NCBI GenBank assembly: GCA_013350335.1
Contig: CM023539.1
Span: 40,410,631 to 40,474,630 of the forward strand
From: Chimonanthus salicifolius
Taxonomy: Eukaryota > Streptophyta > Magnoliopsida > Laurales > Calycanthaceae
Length of the DNA stretch: 64,000 bases
Direction: 5' to 3'
The number at the start of each line of letters is the position of its first letter. Position 1 is the first letter of the stretch. This document shows positions 1 to 11,014 of this stretch, in pieces. The translations under genes were made by a program, and so were the position numbers. The notes beneath the pieces are model-generated. The model was given only the letters and a program-made list of their open reading frames with translations. It was not told the origin of the DNA and did no database searches.

Positions 1-1887
1 TGCTACTAAGACCCTAGAATCTTGAGAAATCGGGTCGGGTTGTTACATAAACCTTGGCTCATATTCAACTAAAAGCAGGGTGTGTTTGAGGTAGCCTGAG
101 CCCAACTAGGTGCTTAAAACTTGGTTCGTATTCAACTAAAAGTAGGGTGTGTTTGAGTTGGCCAAGCCCATTTATTGTGTTGGATTTTGAATTTTAAATT
201 TTGGTTGAAACTAGAATTTTTTTTAAAAAAAAAATATCAGTTCTTTTAGCACATTTAACCTCATTTTTTTTTTATTTTTTAGAAAAAAAGAATACCAAAA
301 TATCGATCCTATTGCTTTTCTAAATTTTTATTTGGAAAAATCCAAGAACTATTTTTTCGTATTGCCATCTTCCTTAACAAAGTCCCAAGTTTATGGTGTC
401 TTACAACTTAAAACACACACTTGGAGACCCTTTCCACCTTTTTTTAAGACCAAGGTATCCAAACGTATTACCTCACTAATCCCTGAAGCATGTGAAAACT
501 TCTCAATGCATACACGTCCAGTACAGAACAATAAAGAACGATTCTTTTTGTATTGAGGGAGGCTTCACGTTAAAGACTTCCTATAAATAAAATAAGAGCG
601 GATTTTGACCACCAAATTAATCTCTCATGGTTGGAGACCCTTTCCTTGTTTACTGACCTTAAGTGTTTTGTGTGGTAAGTGTGTGGTAAGGAAATGTTCT
701 AATGGCCCGAGCTCAAGGAGAGAGAGAGTCAGGCCTTGTATCTGAAAATAAGATTCAAAGCTCACTTTTGATGGGTTACTTAGGTTAAACTAAATTTTTC
801 ACATTTGTTTTGACTAAAAGTCTAAAGTGCAGGTCTAGCATATATAACACTTGAGTGATTTGACATCAGATATTAACCTATTATAGGGCTGAACTCATTC
901 TATATAAAAAAACGGACAGTTGTTAAAATTTATGATTTACATGATATGATATGATTTTTAAAGAAAACATTTGAATTTGATGACACGATACAATTTTGTA
1001 AAATTCTTATAATTTTTGTAATTTAAATATTATTTTTATCAAAATATGAATTTTCCTTTATGACCCAAGTCAATTTTTAAAACATTAGTTCTGTAAACTA
1101 TTCATGATCACATCTAATCAGTAGTTTGCATAAAACACACTCTTTTTTTAGTTTTGAATAATATTAACATAAAAGATAATCAAGTTTTATATATAATACA
1201 GTCATTATTTTATTTGAATGTTTTGATTACCAAATACATATAATATGAAACACCTTGTTTTTTATGTTTTATTTTTAAAATATTTTACCTTTTGAGAAAC
1301 TAAAAAATCTTAAAATTTATAATACGATCTGCAATTCAGTGCTATTTGATGACCAAAATGATTTATAATATGATTTCAATTTTAAAAGCATTGATGAAGA
1401 CTATCAAACTGCTTAATGGAGTCATCAAGTAAACTCTTGAATTTGAAGTTAGAAAAATTATTACATAAACCTTCATACTTATGATGTTAAATCCCTCAGT
1501 AAAGATGTATCAAATGGACATAGATTTATGTTAAAAGATAAATTTAATGAGCATAACATGTTGAGTCATTGGGATTCATCATTAAATGACTCCATATGAG
1601 ACCATACACCAAAAGGATAGCATGGGGATTTTAGAGAGAATCTCCCAACTTGGATTAAGATTTGAGTTCAGAACAATTTAAAAGAGAGAGAAATCAAGAG
1701 AGAGAGAAGACAGAGATGAGTAGTGGTTGGGATTATGTTGTAAGGTAGTAGGGGCCACATTGATCCCAAACCACATACTAATCTAATAATTATATTGATA
1801 ATGATGATGATGATAACGACGATTATAAAAGATCTATAAAATAAATATTTTTATTTAATTGTTTGAGATAAACTTTTTTATTATATT

Positions 1888-2075
1888 AGTGGTGAGTCGG
1901 GTCGAGTCGGATTTACTTATAAAATCCTCAACCCGACGGGACCAGAATTTCATACGGATTTTTATTTTCTCAACCCGACCTGACCCGCTGACCCGAAATT
2001 CTTGACCTAACCCACATAATTTCTCGAGTCAGGTCATGCAGGTCGGGCCAAAACCCGACCTGAGTTGCAGCCCTA
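1888..2075. repeat. hAT-like transposon end with GGGTCGGG subterminal repeats
   Basis: The segment is dense in GGGTCGGG/CCCGACC motifs in both orientations. Read on the minus strand it begins at 2075 with TAGGGCTGCAACTCAGG, which resembles the terminal inverted repeat of Ac-like hAT elements (TAGGGxTGxAA), followed by the repeats. No matching opposite end or 8-bp duplication was found, so it is probably a solitary or decayed end. A similar GGGTCGGG-rich stretch lies at about 3265-3430. Confidence 0.45.
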
Positions 2076-3465
2076 AATCAAACAAATTCATGTGTTTAAA
2101 ATATAAAGTGCACTTAGAATGAAAAATGCATGCATCTTAAGTACGCCTTGTGCCTTGACTACTTCTCTTACCGGCGAGTTACCTCTTCCATTCCTACCCT
2201 TCTAGTTAGGAAGTTCAAGTTAGCTTGAATGTTGTGAAGTTGAATCTTTCAAGTAGCACACTACTAATTACTTGCCCTAAGTTATATAATAGTTGTTATA
2301 CTCAGTTCTAATAGTATTATCAGAGTCATATCTCACGCTATCGCATGTGACTTCAGGAGATTCCCTAGCTGGATGGGATGGTCGATGATATTCTATCCAC
2401 CAAATACCTTTGTTCGAAGGGAGGATTGTTGGGCAAACGAACGAGTCTCGATCACTTGTGAAGGGAGAGATCTAGGGTCTTATATCAGATTTGGATCAAT
2501 CCACTTAATAAGCTAACCTTTTTGGATAGGTATCTAATTCTAACATGTAAAACCCGTATGACGGCCCGCTATAACAAAAGCAGGAGAAAGCCCACCCATT
2601 TCTTTTCCTTTTAAGCATCCATTATGATTATCTTAGCAATGACAACTAATCAACCATTTCCAAATTTCCTGCCTAGTATCCGATTTAGTGCCCGAAAGAA
2701 GGCTGCTCAAATTTCAGAATTGTTCCAGTGGATGCGCATTGATAGAACAAATGGGCCGGAGAATCAACATTTGCATTACTCTGAGAACCTGTAGGGTTTA
2801 TGTCAAAATAAATTTTACCCATCATATCCTTTGTTCCATGGGCCATCTTTCACATCTTTTTCAAATTCTTCATGAGCTTGGTTTTTTTTCATATGTTAAA
2901 ATTTAAATTTAGGTTTTCAGTAAATTACTTCAAAAAGGTTGTTTTAAAAATGAAGTAAAATTTGTTTAAGCTAAAATATTATTTATTTTTCAACAAAGGC
3001 CCAGATCAATGAGTAGGTTGTGTAGAAAATGAAATAGATAGGAGTAATTAAAATTTCACTTCTATTTGAACATTATAGCCTTATAACTTTAAATCTTAAA
3101 ATTTGATTATTATAAACTTTTGATTTTTTTACGATCCATCTCGCAATGCTTCTAAGATTGGAGGGAAGTATTTCCTTAAAATCCTTATATCCACTTAATT
3201 TTTTCACTCAGTTTATTCAATTATGTGTAGTTTAGTCTTTTTAGAAATGGAAGGGGTGAAACTTAGGTCGGGTTTATCCATATGACTCAGCTCAAGAAAT
3301 CAGTGGGTTTAGGTTATATATTTATATATTTCAAGTCGGGTCGGGTTAGGAAAAAATCCACATGAAATTTGAGCCAGGTTAGGTTGAGAAATTTAAAATT
3401 AACCCAACCTGACTCGAAATAATTCGACCGAACCCAAGTCTATCAAGTTATAAAACAATAGCGAT

Positions 3466-3610
3466 TAGGGCTGAAATTTGGATTTGGCCGAGTCAGGCCA
3501 ACATTCAAGTTGATTTGGGTAAGAATAATTTAAGTCGAGTTTAATGAGTTTTAGACATAAATTGAGTTAATTTATTAAAATCCAGCCTAATCGACCTTTA
3601 TTGAGCCCTA
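3466..3610. mobile_element. Possible 145-bp hAT-type MITE
   Basis: The stretch starts with TAGGGCTGAAATTTGG and ends with the inverse of TAGGGCTCAATAAAGG, giving imperfect terminal inverted repeats of about 15 bp around an AT-rich core with GAGTCAGG-like motifs. The 8 bp on each side do not match, so no target duplication supports the boundaries. Treat this as a tentative call. Confidence 0.35.
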
Positions 3611-4789
3611 GAAATGGCATACCTTCCTAATCACGAAAACAAGAGACACTGCTGCGAGATGTGAATGGCCTGGAGAATTTAAGTAAAGATAATTTTGTCA
3701 ATATGAAAGTACGATGTCTCATTTACTTAAAATGAGTAACATTTCAATTTAGTGTAGGATGTTCTCTAACTATCATCACATTATAAAGGATAAGGACAAA
3801 TATATATAACTCTTGGACAAAGCTCCATGTGAAATTAATTTAATGATAAATATAATTTAATAAATTATTGTTTTTTAAAAACTTAGATCTTACCGTATCA
3901 AATGTATCTTAACTGTTGAATTAGATACCATAAATAAAAACTTATTCAAAGAATTCTACTTTTATCTTCATAAATTAAGAGTTAGATATTTAATGCACTC
4001 TATTTATAATTTAGTCACATTCATAATGATCTATCAACTATCACTATCATCATTATTTAAATCATTTATTCCATCAATCTAAAATTGATTTTTATATTTT
4101 CAAAAAATAAGAATTCAACTAAAATATGTAATAAAACTGGCTATTTTTTTCAAAAAATATTCGAAAGTGGTTATTTCGAGAAAGATACTTTCTCTTCTAT
4201 GCCCTACAACTTTATTTCAATTTTCGGTTTGTTCATTAATCTACCAAAATTCTTTCTTTACTCCCATTTTGGGAAGAATCTCTCATTTGCAGTTCTTAGT
4301 TTTTACTTATAGCAACTTCCCACTTTTAGATGGAAAGTACTTTGCCAATAAGAACTTTTTTATAACTTCAATTAATTTATTTGTTTAAATAGTTATTTTT
4401 CAAGAAAGTTCTTTCATGGAGCAGATTTGGATTTGTAGAAAGAAAATTACTTGGAAAATAACCTTCTAAATGTAAATGACAAACGAATTTGATCAAATTT
4501 ATAAAATTAAAATGGGATATTTTCTAGGGAATATCAAGTGTCAACTCAATCCAGCAATTTGCAAAGGAAAAAAATTGATAGTGACAAAATCTGTTAACTC
4601 ATTTCTTTATCTTGTTTGTTTTTGGTAATATTTATTTATCACAGACGGTAAATTGAATTTTATCATGAATTTAATGGAAAAATACCATTTTCATGTTAAA
4701 AATGTTGATAGTTTATGTATAACAAACTATTGATAAATTTGAATTTATCACAAATTTAATAAAAAAATATTTTTTTGACAGTAAAAACT

Positions 4790-5006
4790 AGATAAATCTT
4801 GGATATCTCTCACGAGTCTCTCGCTCAACTCTCTCAGCCTCTCCCTTGCACAGGCGCACGGCACCAAAGAGGAGTCTGTGACCCTAACGAAGCCAGAGGA
4901 GTTCTCGCCGTAGCCGAGTCACCGTCGAGAATACAAAATCCGGTCGATTAACGAGACCATAGGAGTTCTTCTCTTCCTTGCCTTCGGCGGGATTTGGGAA
5001 AAAGAG
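4790..5006 (+). other. Probable 5' UTR exon of the mTERF gene
   Basis: This C/T-rich, comparatively GC-rich stretch has the composition of a plant 5' UTR. It ends in AAAGAG followed by GTAAAA, a good donor at 5007. A matching acceptor (TTCTTAATGCAG) ends at 6342, 30 bases upstream of the mTERF start codon, so the 1.3-kb interval 5007-6342 is read as a 5' UTR intron. The transcription start is not determined; the left limit is approximate. Confidence 0.55.
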
Positions 5007-6372
5007 GTAAAATCCCTAATTTCTTCTTCCGTTTTTTTCAGTTCTTCTTCGTTCTCCCAAACCTGCATATGAAACACTGCAATTTCCTTGTTTATTATTT
5101 TCATCAGTGATATAAAAAAAACGAAGAAGAACATAAAGTTGCATTTGAAAAGAGTTTCAGCTTAGGGAGAACGAACTGCATTTTTTATATATATCATCTG
5201 AAAAAGGGTTAGTGATATCATGATAACCTGCATCTGAAAATCTGCAATTGAAACTCTACAGTAGGAGATGGATTCTATCCCATGAAAACTACTAGCAAAT
5301 GAATTCGGAGGGCTAACTCTTCGGTTCGAGAGAAATGGCTTGGATATTTTGATATTGGATGATTTTGACTTGGCATTTAGTAGAATTGTATGATATTTTT
5401 TTTCTCAAGAATGTTAGATGAGGATTATTTATTTTTTATTTTTTAAATATTTATATTTTCTGCGATATTTTCCCATTGAAAATATCCCGTTATTACCAGT
5501 TTCCCTGACAATGGTATTTTTGACATTCTTATGACGATGTAAATCCTGAAAAGCCATATTCGTCTTAAAAAGTCATATCCTTCTTGTCTACTTTTGTATA
5601 ATTCATTAAGTAAAGTCTTAAGAGAAAAGACCTGAAACAAATGCAGAGTCTTAGCTTCTACATGTAAGATTTTCTTCAAAGTATTAGCTAAAGAATTTTT
5701 TTTCCTTTATAAATTCAATTGGTCATGTATGAATTTGGATTCTGATATTTAAGAATTCAGGATTACTTCTTGAAATTATGTTCCAATTTCAATGGATTTA
5801 GTCATAGGCTAGAAGTATTACTTCTATGTTGCCTCATCCAACATACCTCCCATGACATACAGGCAAGCAAAATTTGGCCACCCAAATCATGGGCCATATG
5901 AGGCATGTATCACCATGTTTTCATGTTGTAGTCTATCTAAAGTGGGACTATGATTTAGGTCATCTGGATTTGCCTGCATCTATGTGATGTATAGGCTGAT
6001 GAAGTGCAAGAATTTTTTTCATTATTCTATTTATTTTTTGAAAAAATAGAGTAAGCTTCTTGTTTTCTATAATTGGATGAGCCTATAGCACAGTTGGTAA
6101 GTTCTTATGGCTTCAACTATGAGATTGGACTCTATCAATGTCACCATTTTTGAAGAAAAAGCTGATTTCAATGTGTTGCACCTTTTGCCGCAGTCAATGA
6201 AAATATTTCTATTATTTCCTATTTTGTTGCCATTATAGCTGTTGTTTTGCTAAAATTGCTACTATGGATCCTCATTTTCTAGTTAGAACTGTGTCTTTCT
6301 TTTATATCATTCTTTTAATTGTCTTCATATTTCTTAATGCAGATCCTCTTATGCTATAGGGCCTTAAAAAAC

Positions 6373-7938
6373 ATGAAGGTTCTCAGCTATACCAGCATAA
6401 CAAGACCTGGGTTTTTGCTCCCGCATCCTGAATTGTCGATTCTTAGCTTGCACTTCACACAGTTCAATCTATGCCGTCAAAGGAAGATCATTAGCGAGAA
6501 GAAAAATAGGCTGATAACCAGAATCCAATGTTCTGTGTCGGAGAGAATGTACACAAATGCGTCTAGGGATTCACCTCTCACAAAATCTGCTGCTCCTTCA
6601 AGTCGAAAGTCAGGAAATATTTCCTCCCTTTACATCCGGCCTAGTTTATTAGAAATGAAGAATGAGAGAATTGCTAACCGTGCTCGGGTTTATGAGTTTC
6701 TGCAGGGCTTGGGTATTATTCCAGATGAGCTTGATGGTTTGGAGCTCCCTGTCAGTGTTGATGTTATGAGGGAGCGTGTGGATTTCTTGCACAAGTTGGG
6801 CCTTACAATAGAGGACATAAACAACTATCCTCTTGTGCTTGGTTGCAGTGTGAAAAAAAACATGATACCTGTTCTAGATTACCTAGGAAAATTGGGTGTC
6901 CGCAAATCAACTTTTACAGAGTTCTTACGCCGGTACCCACAAGTCCTCCATTCAAGTGTTGTTGTAGACCTACAACCTGTTGTCAGATACCTTCAGGGGA
7001 TGGATATTCAGCCAAATGACATCCCTCGAGTCTTGGAGAGATATCCAGAGGTGCTGGGATTTAAACTTGAGGGGACCATGAGTACTTCTGTGGCATATTT
7101 GGTTGGAATAGGAGTGGCGAGAAGAGAAATTGGAGGTATCCTTACCCGATATCCAGAGATATTGGGGATGCGGGTTGGAAAAGTGATCAAGCCTTTTGTG
7201 GAATATCTTGAAAGGTTAGGAATTCCCAGACTGGCTGTTGCAAGACTCATTGAGAGGAGGCCCCACATCCTTGGTTTTAGCTTAGAGGATCAAGTTAAAC
7301 CAAATAATGATATTCTGTTGGAATTTGGTGTAAGGAAAGAGGCATTAGCTTCTGTTATAGCACAGTATCCTGAGATTGTTGGAATTGATCTGAAGTCTAA
7401 GCTTCTCTCGCAACAGCACCTGTTTAGCTCATGTATTGATCTGGGTCATGAAGACTTTGGCAGAGTTATTGAAAAGATGCCACAAGTAGTCAGTCTCAGT
7501 CAAGCCCCTGTGTTGAAGCATGTCGATTTCCTTAAGGATTGTGGATTTTCATTGAAACAAATGAAGAAGATGGTGACTGGTTGCCCTCAATTGCTTGCTT
7601 TGAATCTGGACATTATGAAAATGAGCTTTAACTATTTTCATACAGAAATGCGCAGAGATTTGGATGATTTGGTTGCCTTTCCTGCTTTCTTCACTTATGG
7701 TTTGGACTCCACGATAAGGCCCCGGCATCGGACGGTTGCTAAAAAGGGCCTGAAGTGTTCCCTAGGATGGCTTCTCAATTGCACAGATGAGAAATTTGAA
7801 GAACGGATGAGCTATGATTCTATCGATTTTGAGGAAATGGATATGGAGCCATCATTTGACATGCAAATACTGTTAGAACCGAGGAGAGATGAATCAACAT
7901 CAGAAGATGACAAGGACAGTGATGATGATTATTCATGA
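6373..7938 (+). CDS. MTERF4: mTERF-domain protein, MTERF4 (RUG2/BSM) type, organelle-targeted
   Basis: Predicted protein of 521 residues in one coding exon. The start at 6373 is chosen because an acceptor ends at 6342 and this is the first ATG after it; an upstream in-frame ATG at 6319 lies in the intron. The first ~60 residues are rich in basic and hydroxylated residues with few acids, as in a transit peptide. From about residue 105 to 430 there is a series of mTERF helical repeats with the recurring pattern of a Pro after a Tyr or Arg and a following leucine-rich helix (YPLVLG, YPQVLH, YPEVLG, YPEILG, RPHILG, YPEIVG, MPQVVS, CPQLLA). The C terminus has the conserved RPRHRTVAKKGLKCSLGWLL block and an acidic tail. 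This arrangement fits plant MTERF4, known in Arabidopsis and maize for plastid development and group II intron splicing; that function is inferred from family membership. No disruption is seen. Confidence 0.88.
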   Translation: MKVLSYTSITRPGFLLPHPELSILSLHFTQFNLCRQRKIISEKKNRLITRIQCSVSERMYTNASRDSPLTKSAAPSSRKSGNISSLYIRPSLLEMKNERIANRARVYEFLQGLGIIPDELDGLELPVSVDVMRERVDFLHKLGLTIEDINNYPLVLGCSVKKNMIPVLDYLGKLGVRKSTFTEFLRRYPQVLHSSVVVDLQPVVRYLQGMDIQPNDIPRVLERYPEVLGFKLEGTMSTSVAYLVGIGVARREIGGILTRYPEILGMRVGKVIKPFVEYLERLGIPRLAVARLIERRPHILGFSLEDQVKPNNDILLEFGVRKEALASVIAQYPEIVGIDLKSKLLSQQHLFSSCIDLGHEDFGRVIEKMPQVVSLSQAPVLKHVDFLKDCGFSLKQMKKMVTGCPQLLALNLDIMKMSFNYFHTEMRRDLDDLVAFPAFFTYGLDSTIRPRHRTVAKKGLKCSLGWLLNCTDEKFEERMSYDSIDFEEMDMEPSFDMQILLEPRRDESTSEDDKDSDDDYS

Positions 7939-8669
7939 CATGTTTATCATGAGGCCATCTGCTACGGATCACAATTTCATTTTGTTATCATCTTCTGGAG
8001 AATGGTATGATAACTAAGCATGATCACTCACCTGACTGATGTGAAATGAAGACCTTGTCATGTAATTGGGGCATTTTGATGTTTTGTTCGAGTTGTGAGT
8101 GGTCATTTTTCTTCTGGCTACAAAATTGGGATGTTTCTCATATCAGCAACCATGAGGGATGGATGCTATTTTCCTCTCTTTTTCCATTGGAAACAATTAT
8201 CCCTACCGACTGCCAGTACTACCACCACTGTAAGAGTTCCCAAAACAGTACTACCCTTGCTCAGATTTGAATTCTGATTCTTGTATTAAAGCTGTTTGCT
8301 GATTTTATGTTAATGTGATTTCTGCAACATCAAGGTTGGCCTTGTCATTCAGTTGGGGTAGAACTCATCAGCCACAGTTTTCCTGGAAAGGGATGAGCTA
8401 TTCAAAATTCAATGTTAACATGGGACTGTCAGGCCATTTTTCAGCTTGAGAAGAATGCTAAGAAATTTTTTTTTGGGATGCATCTGAGCTATTTTTCTTC
8501 TGCTTATGTGAGATATTATTGCCTAGCTAAGCTACTTCTTTCAATGGGCTATCTTGGGGGAAGTTGAAATTATGAATAGAACGAGTCCATCAGGCCCAGA
8601 CTAATTAGTTCAAAGCCTTGTTTTGGAGCCAATCCAGGCATAATGCCTGAAAGTCCTATGCCTTACAGC
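7939..8669. other. mTERF 3' flank, non-coding
   Basis: Downstream of the mTERF stop codon. It probably includes the 3' UTR: the sequence stays moderately GC-rich to about 8340, but no unambiguous polyadenylation signal can be chosen. Short open frames here do not resemble known proteins. Confidence 0.5.
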
Positions 8670-8830
8670 CAGGGGTCTTAATCTCGACCGATACAGTGCC
8701 TATTGGCCGAGATATCTCGAGTTTTCGAAAACCCCGAGATATCTCGGCCTGATACGCATTGTATCAGCCTGTACTCGACGAGATGTATAGCCCAAATGTC
8801 GGCCGATATCCATTAATTTTGTTCTGTTTT
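8670..8830. repeat. hAT-like end with CGAGATATCTCGG palindromes
   Basis: Starts with CAGGGGTCTTAATCTCG, a CAGGGG-type hAT terminus, and continues with palindromic subterminal motifs (GAGATATCTCGAG, CGAGATATCTCGG, GGCCGATA) before running into a poly-T/poly-A stretch at 8828-8851. The opposite end was not found within the next few hundred bases, so this is an isolated end or a truncated copy. Confidence 0.4.
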
Positions 8831-9649
8831 TTTTTTAAAAAAAAAAAAAATATCGGTCGTGGTAACATCTTTGTTCTTAGCTCAAGCATTTTTTTTTTTC
8901 TTTTGACGTGGTAACATGACTTCCAATGTGATGTGGAGATTGAACCCAATGAGTCCGACTATGATCCGATCAAGACCTAATTGGACGAAATTAATAAAAT
9001 AACCCTTTGAATCTATGTTCAGATTGGTAGAGGGAAACGTGGGCCACGAAACAATCCAAGGGACCCTTTTGTACCCGAATCAGATCCCATTTTCTGAATT
9101 TTATTACATTATTTAATAATCTCTATGACTTTATCCAAGCAGTGTTTAACAAATTACATATCATAGTATCATACCATGCAATTCTAGTGACGCGTTGCTT
9201 GCAGATTTATACGTGTCACATAACCCTCACCCTCTCCCTCTCAAGCCAATAAGACCATACTTGTTAAAAAAAAGGAGGAAGGAAAAAAGCCATCAATTAT
9301 TAGCTTTTAAATATTATATGAAATCCCACATAATATAAAATGAAATTTTTTTACTCTATATAAATCGTATGTTGACCCAATTTGATAGTTTTTTGAAAAA
9401 TTAAATATAAACAAGTGAATGGAAATAAATTCTTAATTAGATCAACAAATTATTTTTAACATTTGAACTTTTGCAATATAATTAGGATTTACTTTGTGTG
9501 ATTTCATGAATATAAATTTGAAAAAAAAAAAAGATTTTACTTTAATTGGACTAGTGAAGGTAAGTTTTTTTAATAATTTTTAAATTACTTTATTCTTGCA
9601 AAATAAATTTCTAAATTATTTTTATTTTATGAATGATTTGAATTTATAT

Positions 9650-9806
9650 CGAGTCCACGTTGGTCTTATGGTTGTTTACAATTGTGTCATCAGAAAGCGG
9701 GAGATGCCAGGTTCGAGTCCACATGGCTTCATCTAGTGTATCTTAAGGGCAGTGGGAGTTTTATACTGAGTTTCCTACAGTATTCCACAGTAATTTCAAA
9801 AAAAAA
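9650..9806 (+). mobile_element. tRNA-derived SINE
   Basis: A box-B-like motif GGTTCGAGTCC at about 9710-9720 lies about 50 bases after a box-A-like GTTGGTCTTATGGTT, and the copy ends in an A tail at 9798-9806. This is the architecture of a tRNA-derived SINE. No convincing target duplication is visible beyond a short TTTATA on both sides. Confidence 0.5.
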
Positions 9807-11014
9807 GTTTATAAGAAAAGATGGTTAGTGATTTGTGCATGCCATTTTCTTCCATGGTGCATCATTTTAAAAGGAATTTCTAAATTTACCTTGCTTTTAG
9901 GAAAGAGGAAAAAATAGGGGAAGATAGAAGAAGAGGCAAATTTAAAATTTTCTTTCAAAAGGGTGCCCCATAGGAGAAGATGAGGGTACAAAAATCATTA
10001 TCCGAAAATATTTGTCTAAAAATGAATGAGCTGAACAAGTTTAACTACAATGGTAGTTTTATCCACGTTTGGCCTATTGGCATGAGTAATATCCAGCGCT
10101 GATTACCATCAACTTTCCATTTATCAAATCAAGATTATGTAATCTGAACCATTTGACCAACTTTTATTATTTAATTCGTATGTTTTTTATGCGAATTTTA
10201 TGATCATCATCCAATCAAGGTAATATTTCTGTCTCCAATATGATATATTTAAACAATTCAATGTCCTTCTATGATCAGCGAAATTGAGCGTCACAAGGTG
10301 AGTTGAGGGTTAGACTAACATTGTCGTACAATTTGATGTTATTTTGGTGGGACCAAAATAGTTACATACTTAGTTAACAACATTTATCTAGGATGAACTT
10401 TACTTCTTCATTTGACTATTATAAATCATACACTCAATCTCTCCACTAGTGATCAGTTTTTTTAACTTCTTAACATTTTCAATGGCCAGTTTGTAAATAG
10501 ACAAACATTTATCACATGTTCTTTTACTGGTCAATTTCATTCTATTCTAGTCGAAAAGTTTTGGATCGAGTAAAGAAATAGGTTCTCTTCTGATACCAAG
10601 TTCCATTATGGTCTATTCCAATTTATCCAACCAAAATTACAGTATCAAGTAGTCAAAGTAATAAACATCCTTAATTTATGAAGGTCCTGTGACTTTAACC
10701 ACTATAATCAAGTAATTAGAAATTAAATTTAGTTGTAATTCATAAAGTATATTTTCAATTACTACAATTTACTTTTATCCCACATGACAAAAATTGTTCC
10801 CAATGTGCCTATTTGTTGTGAATTTGAATTTTTATTTTTGCTCGAGATTTCTCACATCACAACCATGATTGTGTGTGTGCCTCATCAAGTGAATAATTCA
10901 GATTAATTATCAATCACCATCTTCCCGCAATATGGGCTACTTCAAGCAGAAAATTCATCTAGCCTTCATATATTTACCAAAAATATGAAAAAATAAAAAT
11001 GAAAAACAACATAG
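9807..11014. other. AT-rich intergenic region
   Basis: No coding sequence is recognised between the SINE and the end of the SAC3B gene. The part next to 11015 should contain the 3' UTR of SAC3B (minus strand). No clear repeat structure was seen. Confidence 0.5.

Larger units (their letters stand above)
1..4789. other. AT-rich intergenic region, no gene recognised
   Basis: No open reading frame in this stretch resembles a protein I recognise; the longest are about 75 codons in AT-rich DNA. It contains two areas rich in GGGTCGGG-like motifs (about 1888-2075 and 3265-3430), listed or mentioned separately, and a short GAT-rich microsatellite near 1787-1822. The rest shows no clear structure. The 3' part, up to about 4790, should include the promoter of the mTERF gene. 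Confidence 0.6.

Noticed and set aside
6085..6175. SINE-like box A (TAGCACAGTTGGTAAG) in the mTERF 5' UTR intron
   Set aside because: Box B is too degenerate and there is no clear tail or duplication.
7008..7268. Antisense frame inside the mTERF gene
   Set aside because: It is the mirror of a strongly conserved coding sequence and has no independent support.
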